Assembly: GCF_013377015.1 (NCBI RefSeq)
Contig: NZ_JACABA010000001.1
Location: forward strand, 1,283,912-1,347,911
Direction: 5' to 3'
From: Rhodopseudomonas sp.
GTDB lineage: Bacteria > Pseudomonadota > Alphaproteobacteria > Rhizobiales > Xanthobacteraceae
Length of the DNA: 64,000 bases
The notes beneath the pieces are model-generated. The model was not told where the DNA came from and did no database searches. It saw only the letters and a list, made by a program, of their open reading frames with translations. Positions within the stretch are counted from its first letter, which is position 1; each line of letters starts with the position of its first letter. Shown here piece after piece: positions 1 to 10,555 of this stretch. The translations under genes and the position numbers were made by a program.

Positions 1-1
1 G

Positions 2-2137
2 GCCAAGGCCGAACGCGAAGCCAAGAAGCGATTCGGCGAAGCCGAAGCCAAGGCTGCCGCCGAAGCCAAGCCCGTAACGACAGCCCGCGCACCCGGCGCC
101 GCCGTGCCTCCGGCACGTGCGCCCGGCGTTGCCGCCGACGCTACCGATGAGGATGAAGGTCCGCGCCAGATCCGCCGCGGTCCCGGCGGCGTCGCCCGTC
201 CGGTCACCCCGCCGAAGACCACCGCCAAGCCGGCGCCTGCCAAGCAGCGCGGCCGCCTGACCCTGGTCACCGCTTTGTCCGCCGACGACGTCCGCGAGCG
301 CTCGATCGCCTCGTTCCGTCGCCGCACCCAGCGCCTCAAGGGCCATCAGTCCAACGAGCCGAAGGAAAAGCTGGTCCGCGAGGTCATCATTCCGGAAGCT
401 ATCACCATCCAGGAACTCGCCAACCGTATGGCCGAGCGCGCCGTGGACGTGATCCGGCTGCTGATGAAGCAGGGCCAGATGGTGAAGATCACCGACGTGA
501 TCGACGCCGACACCGCCCAGCTGGTGGCCGAGGAAATGGGCCACACCGTCAAGCGCGTCGCCGAATCCGACGTTGAAGAAGGCCTGTTCGATATCGTCGG
601 CGACGACACCGACACCGAACCGCGCTCCCCGGTCGTCACCGTGATGGGCCACGTCGACCACGGCAAGACCTCGCTGCTCGATGCGCTGCGCCACGCCAAT
701 GTGGTGTCGGGCGAAGCCGGCGGCATCACCCAGCATATCGGCGCCTATCAGGTCACCTCGCCGGAAAGCGGCAAGAAGATCACCTTCATCGACACCCCCG
801 GCCACGCCGCGTTCACCGCGATGCGTGCCCGCGGCGCCAAGGTCACCGACATCGTTATCCTGGTGGTGGCCGCCGATGACGGCGTGATGCCGCAGACCAT
901 CGAGGCGATCAATCACGCCAAGGCGGCGAAGGTGCCGGTGATCGTCGCGATCAACAAGATCGACAAGCCCGACGCCAAGCCGGAGCGCGTCCGCACCGAA
1001 CTGCTGCAATACGGCGTGCAGGTTGAATCGCTCGGCGGCGACGTCGTCGATGTCGAGGTCTCGGCCAAGAACAAGACCAATCTCGACAAGCTGCTAGAAA
1101 TGGTGGCGTTGCAAGCCGAGTTGCTCGATCTCAAGACCAACACCAAACGTCCGGCCGAAGGCACCGTGATCGAAGCCAAGCTCGATCGCGGCCGCGGTCC
1201 GGTCGCCACCGTGCTGGTCCAGCGCGGCACCCTGCGGATCGGCGACATCATCGTCGCCGGCGCCGAAATGGGCCGCGTCCGCGCGCTGATCTCGGATCAG
1301 GGCATCACCCTCACCGAAGCCGGCCCCTCGGTGCCGGTCGAAGTGCTCGGCTTCAACGGCCCGCCGGAAGCCGGCGACCGCATGGCCGTGGTCGAGAGCG
1401 AAGCCCGCGCCCGCGAAGTCACCAGCTACCGTGCGCATCAGAAGCGCGAGAAGTCCGCCTCGGCCGTGTCCGGCCTGCGCGGCTCGCTCGAGCAGATGAT
1501 GAGCCAGCTCAAGACTACCGGCCGCAAGGACTTCCCGCTGATCATCAAGGCCGATGTGCAGGGCTCGCTGGAAGCTATCCTGGGCTCGCTTGAGAAACTC
1601 GGCACCGACGAAGTCACCGCCCGCATCCTGCATGCAGGGGTCGGCGGCATCTCGGAATCCGACGTCACGCTGGCGGAGGGCTTTAACGCCGCGATCATCG
1701 GCTTCAACGTCCGCGCCCATAAGGAAGCGGCCGCGGCCGCCAAGCGCAACGGCATCGAGATCCGCTACTACAACATCATCTACGACCTCGTCGACGACGT
1801 GAAGAAGGCGATGAGCGGCCTGCTCGCGCCGACCTTGCGCGAAACCATGCTCGGCAACGCGCTGATCCTGGAAGTGTTCAACATCTCCAAGGTCGGCAAG
1901 GTCGCTGGTTGCCGCGTCACCGACGGTTCGGTCGAGCGCGGCGCAAACGTCCGCTTGATCCGCGACAACGTCGTGGTTCACGAGGGCAAGCTGTCGACCC
2001 TGAAGCGTTTCAAGGACGAAGTGAAGGAAGTGCAGTCCGGTCAGGAATGCGGCATGGCGTTCGAGAGTTACGGCGACATGCGCGCCGGCGACGTCATCGA
2101 ATGTTATCGCGTGGAGACGATCCAGCGCTCGCTGTAA
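2..2137 (+). CDS. infB: Translation initiation factor IF-2, 5' end outside window
   Basis: IF-2 is the GTPase that delivers initiator fMet-tRNA to the 30S subunit and promotes 70S joining. The reading frame is open from base 2, so the gene starts upstream of the window; the ORF-track start at 104 is only an internal GTG. The visible N-terminus is the Ala/Lys/Glu-rich linker usual for long alphaproteobacterial IF-2. An IF2_N module follows ([20 protein letters not shown]), then the G domain with GHVDHGKTS (about nt 647), DTPGHAAF and NKID, and the C-terminal beta-barrel domains. It ends at TAA 2135-2137. It leads the infB-rbfA-truB-rpsO-pnp group, all on the plus strand. The identification is secure; only the 5' end is missing. 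Confidence 0.98.
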   Translation, partial: AKAEREAKKRFGEAEAKAAAEAKPVTTARAPGAAVPPARAPGVAADATDEDEGPRQIRRGPGGVARPVTPPKTTAKPAPAKQRGRLTLVTALSADDVRERSIASFRRRTQRLKGHQSNEPKEKLVREVIIPEAITIQELANRMAERAVDVIRLLMKQGQMVKITDVIDADTAQLVAEEMGHTVKRVAESDVEEGLFDIVGDDTDTEPRSPVVTVMGHVDHGKTSLLDALRHANVVSGEAGGITQHIGAYQVTSPESGKKITFIDTPGHAAFTAMRARGAKVTDIVILVVAADDGVMPQTIEAINHAKAAKVPVIVAINKIDKPDAKPERVRTELLQYGVQVESLGGDVVDVEVSAKNKTNLDKLLEMVALQAELLDLKTNTKRPAEGTVIEAKLDRGRGPVATVLVQRGTLRIGDIIVAGAEMGRVRALISDQGITLTEAGPSVPVEVLGFNGPPEAGDRMAVVESEARAREVTSYRAHQKREKSASAVSGLRGSLEQMMSQLKTTGRKDFPLIIKADVQGSLEAILGSLEKLGTDEVTARILHAGVGGISESDVTLAEGFNAAIIGFNVRAHKEAAAAAKRNGIEIRYYNIIYDLVDDVKKAMSGLLAPTLRETMLGNALILEVFNISKVGKVAGCRVTDGSVERGANVRLIRDNVVVHEGKLSTLKRFKDEVKEVQSGQECGMAFESYGDMRAGDVIECYRVETIQRSL

Positions 2138-2171
2138 GTCCAAATCTTGCAGCGAGCCGTCGATCGATAAT

Positions 2172-2262
2172 GGGCGTCATGGACGGACTTGGTCCGGCCA
2201 TCCACGTCTTACCTAAGACAAAGACAGGCGTGGATGCCCGCGACAAGCGCGGGCGTGACGCC
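2172..2262. repeat. Palindromic intergenic repeat between infB and rbfA
   Basis: The left arm starts GGGCGTCAT and the right arm ends GGGCGTGACGCC. Inside are CCATCCACGTCTT and a matching GCGTGGATG, plus a short hairpin GCCCGCGACAAGCGCGGGC. This is the layout of the dispersed palindromic (REP-like) elements common in Bradyrhizobium and Rhodopseudomonas intergenic regions. It lies within a probable operon, so it would be transcribed and could shape mRNA stability. The family assignment is from memory. Confidence 0.6.
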
Positions 2263-2278
2263 AATTTGAGAGACGACA

Positions 2279-2692
2279 ATGCCTCGCCATCACGAAAAGA
2301 GCACCAGCCCCGGCGGCTCGCAGCGTCAGTTGCGGGTCGGCGAGTTGGTGCGCCATGCCATCGCCGATATTCTTTCGCAGGGTGGCGTGCACGATCCGGT
2401 GCTGGAGACTCACTTGATCACCGTGCCGGAAGTCCGGATGTCGCCGGATCTCAAGCTCGCGACCGTCTATGTGATGCCGCTCGGCGGCCGCGACACCGAC
2501 ATCGTGCTGAAGGCGCTGGCGGCCAATAAGCCGTTCATCCGCACCGCGGTGGCGCACCGCGTTAATCTGAAATTCGCACCCGACCTTCGCTTCCGCATCG
2601 ACGAGCGATTCGCCGAGGCGGAACGAATAGAGAAATTATTGAGAACACCCGCGGTGCAAAAGGACCTCGAACCGGATTCGGACGGAAATTGA
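2279..2692 (+). CDS. rbfA: Ribosome-binding factor A
   Basis: RbfA is a small KH-like protein that binds the 30S subunit and helps mature the 5' end of 16S rRNA. The 137-residue product is of usual length and carries the family pattern: [12 protein letters not shown] near the N-terminus, then [19 protein letters not shown] and [17 protein letters not shown]. The ATG at 2279 follows the intergenic repeat. Its TGA shares its last base with the ATG of truB (TGATG), so the two are probably translationally coupled. The position between infB and truB is the classical one. Confidence 0.97.
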   Translation: MPRHHEKSTSPGGSQRQLRVGELVRHAIADILSQGGVHDPVLETHLITVPEVRMSPDLKLATVYVMPLGGRDTDIVLKALAANKPFIRTAVAHRVNLKFAPDLRFRIDERFAEAERIEKLLRTPAVQKDLEPDSDGN

Positions 2693-3804
2693 TGAACGTG
2701 ACCACGCCAGACGCCCTTCTCGACGCGCAGCATGTCGAATCGAACGGCGCTGATGAAAATATTTCTTCGCAGCCGATTCGTGCCGATCGTTCGCACAACG
2801 ATCCGCGCAACAACGGCCAGCGCGGCGGGAAGCAGCGCCAGAACAACCAGCCGCGGCGCGACAAGCGCGATGTCCATGGCTGGGTGGTGCTGGACAAGCC
2901 GATTGGCATGACCTCGACCCATGCGGTGGCGGTGGTGAAGCGGCTGTTTTCGGCCAAGCGCGCCGGCCACGCCGGCACGCTGGATCCGCTCGCCTCCGGC
3001 GGGCTGCCGATCGCGATGGGCGAAGCCACCAAGACCGTGCCGTTCGTCATGGACGGCCGCAAGCGCTACCGCTTCACGGTGGCGTGGGGCGAGGAGCGCG
3101 ACACCGACGACACCGAGGGCCAGGTCACCAAGTCGAGCGAGCTGCGCCCGACCCCGGAGGCGATTCGGGCGCTGCTGCCGCAGTTCACCGGGCGGATCGA
3201 GCAGACCCCGCCGCAATATTCCGCGATCAAGATCGCCGGCGAGCGCGCCTACGACATGGCGCGCGACGGCGAGGTCGTCCCGCTGGTCCCCCGCCCGGTC
3301 GAGATTCACGAATTAATCCTTACGGAACAAACAGATAGTGACCATTCGGTGTTCGAGGCGGAATGCGGCAAGGGCACCTATGTGCGGGCGCTGGCGCGGG
3401 ATCTGGGGCGGCTGCTCGGCTGCTACGGCCATATTTGCGAGCTGCGGCGGACCCTGGTCGGCCCGTTCCGCGAGGCGGACATGATTCCGCTGGAACAATT
3501 GCAGGCTTTGTGCGATAGAGCCGCGTCTGGCGAGGGTAGCCTCGCCGACGCGCTTTTGCCCGTTGAGACCGCGCTGGACGACATCCCGGCACTGGCCGTC
3601 ACACGGGCTGATGCGGCAAGGCTCCACCGGGGCCAGGCCGTTTTGTTGCGCGGACGGGATGCGCCCAATAGTAGCGGCACAGTCTATGTCACGGTGGCAG
3701 GCCGGCTTTTGGCCCTCGCCGAGATTGGCAATGGCGAACTCATCCCCAAGCGCGTGTTCAACCTGTCCGGACTGACCAGTTCGGCACGCAAGGAAAGTAT
3801 CTGA
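2692..3804 (+). CDS. truB: tRNA pseudouridine(55) synthase TruB
   Basis: TruB makes pseudouridine 55 in the T-loop of tRNAs. I start it at ATG 2692, overlapping the rbfA stop by one base, instead of at the ORF-track TTG 2689; this gives 370 residues. The first 55 or so residues are a polar, Asn/Arg/Gln-rich extension, probably disordered. The catalytic core begins at [19 protein letters not shown] and contains [12 protein letters not shown] with the catalytic Asp. The C-terminus has the expected second RNA-binding region. The stop lies two bases before the rpsO start codon. Confidence 0.97.
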   Translation: MNVTTPDALLDAQHVESNGADENISSQPIRADRSHNDPRNNGQRGGKQRQNNQPRRDKRDVHGWVVLDKPIGMTSTHAVAVVKRLFSAKRAGHAGTLDPLASGGLPIAMGEATKTVPFVMDGRKRYRFTVAWGEERDTDDTEGQVTKSSELRPTPEAIRALLPQFTGRIEQTPPQYSAIKIAGERAYDMARDGEVVPLVPRPVEIHELILTEQTDSDHSVFEAECGKGTYVRALARDLGRLLGCYGHICELRRTLVGPFREADMIPLEQLQALCDRAASGEGSLADALLPVETALDDIPALAVTRADAARLHRGQAVLLRGRDAPNSSGTVYVTVAGRLLALAEIGNGELIPKRVFNLSGLTSSARKESI

Positions 3805-3806
3805 CG

Positions 3807-4076
3807 ATGTCGATTACCGCAGAACGCAAAGCGGAAGTCATCAAGACCAATGCCAACAAGGCCGGCGACACCGGCTCGCCCGAGGTTCAGATCGCGATCC
3901 TGTCGGAACGCATCGCCAACCTCACCGGGCACTTCAAGACCCACGGCAAGGACAATCACTCCCGCCGCGGCCTGTTGAAGCTGGTGTCCACGCGCCGTTC
4001 GCTCCTCGACTACATCAAGAGGAAGGACGAGGCGCGCTACAAGGCGATGCTCGAGAAGCACAACATTCGCCGCTGA
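3807..4076 (+). CDS. rpsO: 30S ribosomal protein S15
   Basis: S15 is a primary binder of the central domain of 16S rRNA. The 89-residue product is full length, with the typical helical pattern [25 protein letters not shown], then [24 protein letters not shown] and a C-terminal [12 protein letters not shown]. It begins two bases after the truB stop and is followed by an extended hairpin and an intrinsic terminator before pnp. The rpsO-pnp pairing is conserved in many proteobacteria. Confidence 0.98.
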   Translation: MSITAERKAEVIKTNANKAGDTGSPEVQIAILSERIANLTGHFKTHGKDNHSRRGLLKLVSTRRSLLDYIKRKDEARYKAMLEKHNIRR

Positions 4077-4098
4077 TCGAATTTTCGCACGCGTAAAC

Positions 4099-4142
4099 GA
4101 CGCAGTCTGGAAGCGGAAATCCGTTTCCATTCAAGCTGCGTC
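4099..4142 (+). promoter_or_regulatory. Extended hairpin in the rpsO-pnp intergenic region
   Basis: The arms GACGCAG (4099-4105) and CTGCGTC (4136-4142) pair perfectly and enclose a second stem, GGAAGCGG (4109-4116) with CCGTTTCC (4121-4128), with one G-U pair. No T-run follows, so it is not a simple terminator. In Escherichia coli the rpsO-pnp spacer holds an RNase III-cleaved stem through which PNPase controls its own mRNA. A similar role here is inference. Confidence 0.6.
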
Positions 4143-4153
4143 CGATTGTACTC

Positions 4154-4188
4154 CGTACAGGCGGAATCTGATTTGCCTGTACGTTTTT
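4154..4188 (+). terminator. Rho-independent terminator after rpsO
   Basis: A perfect 9-bp stem CGTACAGGC (4154-4162) and GCCTGTACG (4175-4183) with a 12-base loop is followed at once by TTTTT. It lies 78 bases after the rpsO stop and 219 bases before pnp. It probably ends or attenuates the infB-rpsO transcript, in which case pnp has a promoter of its own in the remaining spacer. The rest of the 330-base gap shows no gene. Confidence 0.8.
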
Positions 4189-4406
4189 GCTCAGCAGCAT
4201 TCCGGCCGCTGGGCGACAAACGGGCCAAGTGCCCGCCGCGCGGGTTGATACCCGCACCGGGAGGATCGACGCCATTCTGGACCTGAAGACCATGGCAGGA
4301 TCGCCGGACGCTGACGCAATCGCTCGCTCAGCGTCTCGCAATCTTGCGCATGGTCTTTTGGTATTTGGCGTCGCTGCCTTTCGTGAACCCATGAAAGAAA
4401 CACGCA

Positions 4407-6566
4407 ATGTTCAATATTCATTCAGTCGAGATCGATTGGGGTGGTCGTCCGCTCCGGCTTGAAACCGGCAAGATCGCCCGTCAGGCCGACGGCGCCGTGC
4501 TCGCAACCTACGGTGAGACTGTGGTGCTCGCCACCGTGGTGGCCGCCAAGACCGCCCGCGAAGGCGTCGACTTCCTGCCGCTGACCGTCGATTACATCGA
4601 GAAGACCTACGCCGCCGGCCGCATTCCCGGCGGCTATTTCAAGCGCGAAGGCCGTCCGACCGAGAAGGAGACCCTGGTCTCCCGCCTGATCGACCGTCCG
4701 ATCCGTCCGCTGTTCGTCGACGGCTGGCGCAACGAGACCCAGGTCATCGTCACCGTGCTGTCGCACGACATGGAGAACGATCCCGACATTCTGGCTCTAG
4801 TCGCCTCCTCGGCGGCGCTGACCCTGTCGGGCGCGCCGTTCAAGGGCCCGATCGGCGCGGCGCGCGTCGGCTTCATCAACGACGAATACGTGCTCAATCC
4901 GGTACTCGACGAGATGATCGAGACCCAGCTTGATCTCGTCGTCGCCGGCACCGCCGACGCGGTGCTGATGGTGGAATCGGAAGCCAAGGAACTCAACGAA
5001 GACATCATGCTCGGCGCCGTGATGTTCGGTCACCGCCACTTCCAGCCGGTGGTGCAGGCGATCATCGAACTCGCCGAGAAGGCCGCCAAGGAACCACGCG
5101 ACGTCAAGGTCGTCGACGAGAGCGTGCTCGAGAAAGAGATCTTGGGCCTGATCGAGACCGAGCTGCGCGCCGCCTATGCCATTCCGGTCAAGCAGGATCG
5201 CTACGCCGCGGTCGGCAAGGCCAAGGAAAAGGTGATGGCGCACTACTTCCCGGAAGGCCAGGAGCCGCAATACGACAAGCTCCGGATCGCCGGCGTGTTC
5301 AAGGAGCTGGAAGCCAAGATCGTTCGCTGGAACATCCTGGACACCGGCAAGCGCATCGACGGCCGCGATTCCAAGACCGTGCGCCAGATCATCGCCCAGG
5401 TCGGCGTGCTGCCCCGCGCCCACGGTTCGGCGCTGTTCACCCGCGGCGAAACCCAGGCGCTGGTGGTGACCACGCTCGGCACCGGCGAGGACGAGCAGTA
5501 CATCGACTCGCTGGCCGGCACCTACAAGGAACAGTTCCTGCTGCACTACAACTTTCCTCCCTACTCGGTCGGTGAAACCGGACGCATGGGCGGCACCAAG
5601 CGTCGCGAGATCGGCCACGGCAAGCTCGCCTGGCGCGCGATACATCCGGTGCTGCCGCCGCATCACGAGTTCCCCTACACCGTGCGGGTGGTCTCCGAGA
5701 TCACCGAGTCGAACGGCTCGTCCTCGATGGCCTCGGTCTGCGGCGCGTCCCTCGCGCTGATGGATGCCGGCGTGCCGTTGAAGCGGCCGACCGCGGGCAT
5801 CGCGATGGGTCTGATCCTGGAAGGCGAGCGCTTCGCGGTGCTCTCCGACATCCTCGGCGACGAGGATCATCTTGGCGACATGGACTTCAAGGTCGCCGGC
5901 ACCGATGTCGGCATCACCTCGCTGCAGATGGACATCAAGATCGCTGGCATCACCGAAGAGATCATGAAGGTCGCGCTCGGCCAGGCCAAGGACGGACGCA
6001 TTCACATTCTCGGTGAGATGTCGAAGGCGCTGACCAACGCCCGCGCCGAACTCGGCGAATACGCGCCGCGGATCGAGACCTTCAAGATCGCCACCGACAA
6101 GATCCGGGAAGTGATCGGCACCGGCGGCAAGGTGATCCGCGAGATCGTCGAAAAGACCGGCGCCAAGGTCAATATCGACGACGACGGCACCGTCAAGGTG
6201 GCGTCCTCCGACGGTGAATCGATCAAGGCCGCGATCAAGTGGATCAAGTCGATCGCGTCCGACCCCGAGCTCAACGCGATCTATGACGGCACCGTGGTCA
6301 AGGTCATGGAGTTCGGCGCCTTCGTGAACTTCTTCGGCGCCAAGGACGGCCTGGTCCACATCAGCCAGCTCGCTCCGGGCCGGGTGCAGAAGACCTCCGA
6401 CGTCGTCAAGGAAGGCGACAAGGTCAAGGTCAAGCTGCTCGGCTTCGACGATCGCGGCAAGACGCGTTTGTCGATGAAGGTGGTCGATCAGGTCACCGGC
6501 GAGGATCTCGAGGCCAAGCAGAAGGCCGCCGAGGCCGCCGCGCCCCGCGAAGCTGCCGGCGAGTAA
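4407..6566 (+). CDS. pnp: Polyribonucleotide nucleotidyltransferase (PNPase)
   Basis: PNPase degrades RNA 3' to 5' with phosphate and can add tails in reverse. The 719-residue protein has both RNase PH-like domains (the second around [23 protein letters not shown]), the all-alpha linker, a KH domain ([20 protein letters not shown]) and a C-terminal S1 domain ([28 protein letters not shown]). Length and domain order are normal. It lies downstream of rpsO, separated by a hairpin and a terminator, and ends before a very strong terminator. The long antisense ORF opposite it (4797-6599) is a codon-bias shadow. Confidence 0.98.
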   Translation: MFNIHSVEIDWGGRPLRLETGKIARQADGAVLATYGETVVLATVVAAKTAREGVDFLPLTVDYIEKTYAAGRIPGGYFKREGRPTEKETLVSRLIDRPIRPLFVDGWRNETQVIVTVLSHDMENDPDILALVASSAALTLSGAPFKGPIGAARVGFINDEYVLNPVLDEMIETQLDLVVAGTADAVLMVESEAKELNEDIMLGAVMFGHRHFQPVVQAIIELAEKAAKEPRDVKVVDESVLEKEILGLIETELRAAYAIPVKQDRYAAVGKAKEKVMAHYFPEGQEPQYDKLRIAGVFKELEAKIVRWNILDTGKRIDGRDSKTVRQIIAQVGVLPRAHGSALFTRGETQALVVTTLGTGEDEQYIDSLAGTYKEQFLLHYNFPPYSVGETGRMGGTKRREIGHGKLAWRAIHPVLPPHHEFPYTVRVVSEITESNGSSSMASVCGASLALMDAGVPLKRPTAGIAMGLILEGERFAVLSDILGDEDHLGDMDFKVAGTDVGITSLQMDIKIAGITEEIMKVALGQAKDGRIHILGEMSKALTNARAELGEYAPRIETFKIATDKIREVIGTGGKVIREIVEKTGAKVNIDDDGTVKVASSDGESIKAAIKWIKSIASDPELNAIYDGTVVKVMEFGAFVNFFGAKDGLVHISQLAPGRVQKTSDVVKEGDKVKVKLLGFDDRGKTRLSMKVVDQVTGEDLEAKQKAAEAAAPREAAGE

Positions 6567-6599
6567 CGCGCGCAGCAATTGCCAAATAGCGATGGGCAA

Positions 6600-6629
6600 G
6601 GGGGCGGCCGAAAGGCCGCCCCCTTTTTT
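6600..6629 (+). terminator. Strong intrinsic terminator after pnp
   Basis: GGGGGCGGCC (6600-6609), a GAAA tetraloop and GGCCGCCCCC (6614-6623) form a perfect 10-bp GC stem followed by six T's. It lies 33 bases after the pnp stop codon and is one of the clearest intrinsic terminators in the window. Confidence 0.95.
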
Positions 6630-7043
6630 GCAGGCGTCCGCGCTATATCGTCGCTTGGCCGCAATCCGATTTCGGTGCGGCAGGCGATGCCGCGGAATAG
6701 CGCGGACACTTACCTCGTATGACTACCAGTCATCAAATTATTCCGCCAGCGGTTGCAATGCAACACGACTGATCGGCACTCCATTTGCCATCGAGCGTCA
6801 TCAATTATCAACTGGGGGTTGCTGGGGGTTGCTGCAAGTTTCGCTTTGGTACACGGCACTACACGTCAATTATCAACCAGGCGCCCACAGCGCATTGGGT
6901 GGGGCGGTATTTGAGCTACCCGTGTCATTACGGGGCTAGTTGAAAGTTAAGGCAATTCAAACACACTCAAACCATTGCGAACAGAGCATCTCACGTCATT
7001 GCCGAGCGTCGCGAAACCCATCCACTCCCGAGGTCCCAGCCAG
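6630..7043. other. Gene-free spacer before the PAS chemoreceptor, with direct repeats
   Basis: About 410 bases without a convincing gene. It is less GC-rich than its surroundings. A 12-base direct repeat TCAATTATCAAC occurs at 6801-6812 and 6866-6877, and TGGGGGTTGC is tandemly duplicated at 6813-6832. A short CGTCATTGCCGAGCG stretch near 6992 resembles one end of the dispersed palindromic repeats seen elsewhere in the window. The spacer probably contains the chemoreceptor promoter; I could not pick out a -35/-10 pair. Confidence 0.5.
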
Positions 7044-8726
7044 ATGTACCCGTTCTCGAAACGCGCCGGTGGCGATCACACCGCGGCTATGCTCGATGCG
7101 ATCAACCGCTCGCAGGCGGTGATCGAATTCGACATGAATGGCACCGTGCTCACCGCCAACGAGAATTTTCTCAATGCGCTCGGCTACACGCTTGATGAGA
7201 TCAAGGGCAAGCATCACAGCATGTTCGTCGACCCGGCGATGCGCGACAGCGCCGAGTACCGGGATTTCTGGAGCGCCCTGAACGCGGGCAAATATCAAGC
7301 CGGGGAATTCAAACGCATCGCCAAGGGTGGCAAGGATATCTGGATCCAGGCGTCATACAATCCGATCCTCGACAAGCAGGGCAAGCCACTCTGCGTCGTC
7401 AAATACGCCACTGACATCACCGCGGCAAAGATGCGCAGCATGGAGGATGCCGGCAAGATCCAGGCGATCGGCCGCGCCCAGGCGGTGATCGAATTCGCGA
7501 TGGACGGCACCATCCTCACCGCCAATGAGAACTTCCTGACGACGCTCGGCTACACACTCGCCGAGATCAAGGGGAAGCACCACAGCATGTTCGTCGAGCC
7601 GGCGCTCCGCGACGGCGCCGCCTATCGTGACTTCTGGGCCAGCCTCAATCGCGGCGATTATCTGGCCGCCGAATACAAGCGGATCGGCAAGGGCGGGAAG
7701 GAAGTCTGGATTCTTGCTTCCTACAACCCGATCCTCGACGACAGGGGCAAGCCGTTCAAGGTGGTCAAATTCGCCACCGACGTGACGGAGCAGAAGCTGG
7801 CGACTGCGGATCTGGCCGGTCAGATCGCCGCGATCGGCAAGTCGCAGGCCGTCATCGAGTTCAACATCGACGGCACAATTATCAGCGCCAATGACAATTT
7901 CCTGCACGCGCTGGGATATTCGCTCGGCGAGATCAAGGGCCGGCACCACAGCATGTTCGTCGACCCGGCGGAGCGCGACACGCCGGCCTATCGCGAATTC
8001 TGGGCGGCGCTGGGCCGCGGCCAGTACCAGGCCGCCGAGTACAAGCGGATCGGCAAGGGCGGACGCGAGATCTGGATTCAAGCGTCCTACAATCCGATCC
8101 TCGACCTCAACGGCAAGCCTTTCAAGGTGGTGAAATACGCCACCGACACCACCAGGCAGGTGCTGACGCGGATGGGCAACGAGCGCGTCCGGGGCATGAT
8201 GGAGTCGGTCGCCGCCGGCGCCGAGGAACTCAACGCCTCGGTCCGGGAGATCTCGGAAGCGATGACGAAATCGCGGCAGACCGCGCTGTCAGCGGTCAGC
8301 GAGGTCGAGGCTGCTGATACCCAGGCGCAGCGGCTCAACGACGCGGCGCAGGCGATGAGCGGCATCGTCGAACTGATCGGTCACATCACCGGTCAGATCA
8401 ACCTGTTGGCGCTGAACGCGACGATCGAATCCGCCCGCGCCGGCGAGGCCGGCCGCGGCTTCGCGGTGGTGGCCTCCGAGGTGAAAAACCTCGCCAACCA
8501 GGCCAAGCAGGCGACCGACAAAATCGGTCAGGAGATCGAGAATCTGAATGGCATTTCCGGCGATGTCGTGGGGGCGCTGAACAAGATCAAGACGGCGATC
8601 CAGAACGTCAGCGAATATGTCACCACTACCGCGGCAGCGGTCGAGGAACAGAGCACCGTCACCGCCGAGATGTCGTCGAGCATGCAGCGCGCGGCATCCG
8701 AGGCAGCCGCGATCTCGAACGGCTAG
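7044..8726 (+). CDS. Soluble methyl-accepting chemotaxis protein with three PAS domains
   Basis: The product is probably a cytoplasmic chemoreceptor, since no membrane segment is visible. I start it at ATG 7044 (560 residues), behind GAGG; the ORF-track extension begins at a TTG in repeat-like sequence. Three PAS domains begin at about residues 24, 146 and 268, each starting QAVIEF and ending near KVVK(F/Y)ATD. A short MCP signalling domain (about 385-560) follows, with the hairpin tip [23 protein letters not shown]. The ligand is unknown, and I see no heme-type motif I would trust. No che genes are adjacent. A terminator follows the gene. Confidence 0.92.
   Translation: MYPFSKRAGGDHTAAMLDAINRSQAVIEFDMNGTVLTANENFLNALGYTLDEIKGKHHSMFVDPAMRDSAEYRDFWSALNAGKYQAGEFKRIAKGGKDIWIQASYNPILDKQGKPLCVVKYATDITAAKMRSMEDAGKIQAIGRAQAVIEFAMDGTILTANENFLTTLGYTLAEIKGKHHSMFVEPALRDGAAYRDFWASLNRGDYLAAEYKRIGKGGKEVWILASYNPILDDRGKPFKVVKFATDVTEQKLATADLAGQIAAIGKSQAVIEFNIDGTIISANDNFLHALGYSLGEIKGRHHSMFVDPAERDTPAYREFWAALGRGQYQAAEYKRIGKGGREIWIQASYNPILDLNGKPFKVVKYATDTTRQVLTRMGNERVRGMMESVAAGAEELNASVREISEAMTKSRQTALSAVSEVEAADTQAQRLNDAAQAMSGIVELIGHITGQINLLALNATIESARAGEAGRGFAVVASEVKNLANQAKQATDKIGQEIENLNGISGDVVGALNKIKTAIQNVSEYVTTTAAAVEEQSTVTAEMSSSMQRAASEAAAISNG
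7113..8157 (+). repeat. Three tandem 366-bp units coding for PAS domains
   Basis: The CAG codon opening each QAVIEF motif lies at 7113, 7479 and 7845, giving an exact 366-bp (122-codon) period twice. The units remain clearly similar at the DNA level, for example around AAGCACCACAGCATGTTCGT-like stretches. They reflect in-frame duplication within the chemoreceptor gene. The end of the third unit is approximate. Confidence 0.85.
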
Positions 8727-8762
8727 GACCTCACCCGCCCGCGCGGCGGGATTCCAGCAAGC

Positions 8763-8789
8763 ACGGGCGGCCGCAAGGTCGCCCGTTTT
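8763..8789 (+). terminator. Intrinsic terminator after the chemoreceptor gene
   Basis: ACGGGCGGCC (8763-8772), a GCAA loop and GGTCGCCCGT (8777-8786) form a 10-bp stem with one G-T pair, and TTTT ends the structure. It lies 36 bases after the chemoreceptor stop codon. Confidence 0.8.
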
Positions 8790-8950
8790 GCGTCCGCGCG
8801 CTGCCGACCGCGGCCGGGCGACCGTCGCGAATTGCGCTCGGCGCGGCCCAATGGCACAACAGCCCGGTAAAAACAAAACAGAAGCCGCGACAAACGGCCG
8901 GCAAGGCTGCCCGCCGAAGTGTCGCCGGACTTCCATCCGGAGGAACGATA

Positions 8951-10534
8951 TTGCGTGACGAGCATGCGCCAGGCGTGGTGGGACCGTTTGCTGGCCTTGA
9001 TGTGCCGTGGTTGCTGCGGATGCAGGCCGAACTGCGCCGCGATCATCCATTCCTGATCTGGGCGCCATTCGACGCACCGGCACGGAGCTGGAGTTACGGC
9101 GAGTTTTACGACCGCGTCGGCGCGCTCGCCGCGGGGCTGGCGAAGCGCGGCATCAGGCCCGGCGAATACGTCCTGATCCATCTCGACAATTGCATCGAGG
9201 CGATGCTGACCTGGTTCGCCTGCGTCGAACTCGGCGCCGTCGCGGTCACCACCAACACCCGTTCGGCGCCGGCGGAAATCGAATATTTCGCCGAACATTG
9301 CGGCGCTGTCGCCGCCATCACCCAGCCGGCCTATGCCGAGCTGGTCGCCGGCAATTGCAGCAAGCTGCGCTGGATCGCGGTGATCGCGCACGACGCCGGC
9401 GCGGCGCCGGCGCAAGGCCACGGCGTGCCGCCCGCCGAGCGGTTCGAGGCGCTGTTCGCCGACAGCGCCGACCGGCCGCGCCGACCGATCGATCCGATGG
9501 CGCCCTGCAGCGTGCAGTACACCTCCGGCACCACGTCGCGCCCGAAGGCGGTGCTGTGGACCCACGCCAATGCGCTGTGGGGCGGCAAGGTCAACGCCGC
9601 GCATCAGACGCTGCGCGCCGACGATGTGCACATGGCCTATCTGCCGCTGTTCCACACCAACGCGTTGGCCTATTCGATGCTGTCGACGCTGTGGGTCGGC
9701 GGCTCCTGCGTGATCCAGCCGCGGTTCTCGGCGCGGCGATTCTGGAGCACCGCGCGCGAGCATCGCTGCAGCTGGAATTCGACCATCGGGTTCTGCATGA
9801 AGGCGCTGCTGGAGCACGACATCCCGAAACAGCACAGCTTCCGGCTGTGGGGGACGGCGTTCTGCGAGCCAGCGGCGTTTGCGGCGTTCGGCATCAAGAT
9901 CGTCGGCTGGTGGGGGATGACCGAGACCATCACCCACGGCATCATCGGTGAGGTCGACCAGCCCAACATCCCGATGGCGATCGGCCGTGCCGCCACCGAA
10001 TATGGCATCCGCGTCACCGACGACGACGGCCGTCCGACCGCGGTCGGCGGCACCGGCAATCTGCTGATCAAGGGCGTGCCCGGGCTGTCGCTGTTCAAGG
10101 AGTACCTGCACAACGAGGCCGCCACTCGCGATAGTTTCGATGCGCATGGCTATTTCATCACCGGCGACCGCGTCACCTTGCTGGAGCGCGGCTTCATCAA
10201 ATTCGGCGATCGCGCCAAGGATATGCTGAAGGTCGGCGGCGAAAATGTCGCGGCGTCGGAGATCGAGCAGGTGGTCGCCACGGTGGCCGGCGTGCGCGAA
10301 GCCGCTGTGGTGGCCAAGAAGCATCCGATGCTCGACGAGGTCCCAGTGGTGTTCGTGATCCCGAGCGCCGGGGTGGCCGCGGCGGCGCCTGATCTGCAGG
10401 ACAGGGTAATAGCCGCGTGCCGCGGCGCACTGGCGGATTTCAAGGTACCGCGTGAAATCCGCCTGGTCGACGAAATGCCGCGCTCGACCTTGGAAAAGGT
10501 GGCGAAAGCGGAACTGCGCAAATTGCTGGAGTGA
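8951..10534 (+). CDS. AMP-dependent acyl-CoA ligase (ANL superfamily)
   Basis: The enzyme is predicted to activate a carboxylic acid to an acyl-adenylate and then to its CoA thioester. The 527-residue protein has the A3 loop YTSGTTSRPKAVLWTH at about 189-204, GWWGMTETI (A5), the hinge region GDRAKDMLKVGGENV near residue 418, and a C-terminal catalytic Lys in the region LEKVAKAELRK. TTG 8951 is taken as the start because AGGA lies a few bases upstream. The overall pattern resembles CaiC-like and medium-chain ligases, but the substrate cannot be read from sequence. It is transcribed alone and converges with the HD-GYP-like gene, whose end lies 21 bases further on. Confidence 0.9.
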   Translation: MRDEHAPGVVGPFAGLDVPWLLRMQAELRRDHPFLIWAPFDAPARSWSYGEFYDRVGALAAGLAKRGIRPGEYVLIHLDNCIEAMLTWFACVELGAVAVTTNTRSAPAEIEYFAEHCGAVAAITQPAYAELVAGNCSKLRWIAVIAHDAGAAPAQGHGVPPAERFEALFADSADRPRRPIDPMAPCSVQYTSGTTSRPKAVLWTHANALWGGKVNAAHQTLRADDVHMAYLPLFHTNALAYSMLSTLWVGGSCVIQPRFSARRFWSTAREHRCSWNSTIGFCMKALLEHDIPKQHSFRLWGTAFCEPAAFAAFGIKIVGWWGMTETITHGIIGEVDQPNIPMAIGRAATEYGIRVTDDDGRPTAVGGTGNLLIKGVPGLSLFKEYLHNEAATRDSFDAHGYFITGDRVTLLERGFIKFGDRAKDMLKVGGENVAASEIEQVVATVAGVREAAVVAKKHPMLDEVPVVFVIPSAGVAAAAPDLQDRVIAACRGALADFKVPREIRLVDEMPRSTLEKVAKAELRKLLE

Positions 10535-10555
10535 GCACGGCTATGCGGCGGCGCC

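Noticed and set aside
4797-6599. 600-codon ORF on the minus strand opposite pnp
   Set aside because: It mirrors a highly conserved gene in a GC-rich genome and encodes no recognised domain; typical codon-bias shadow.
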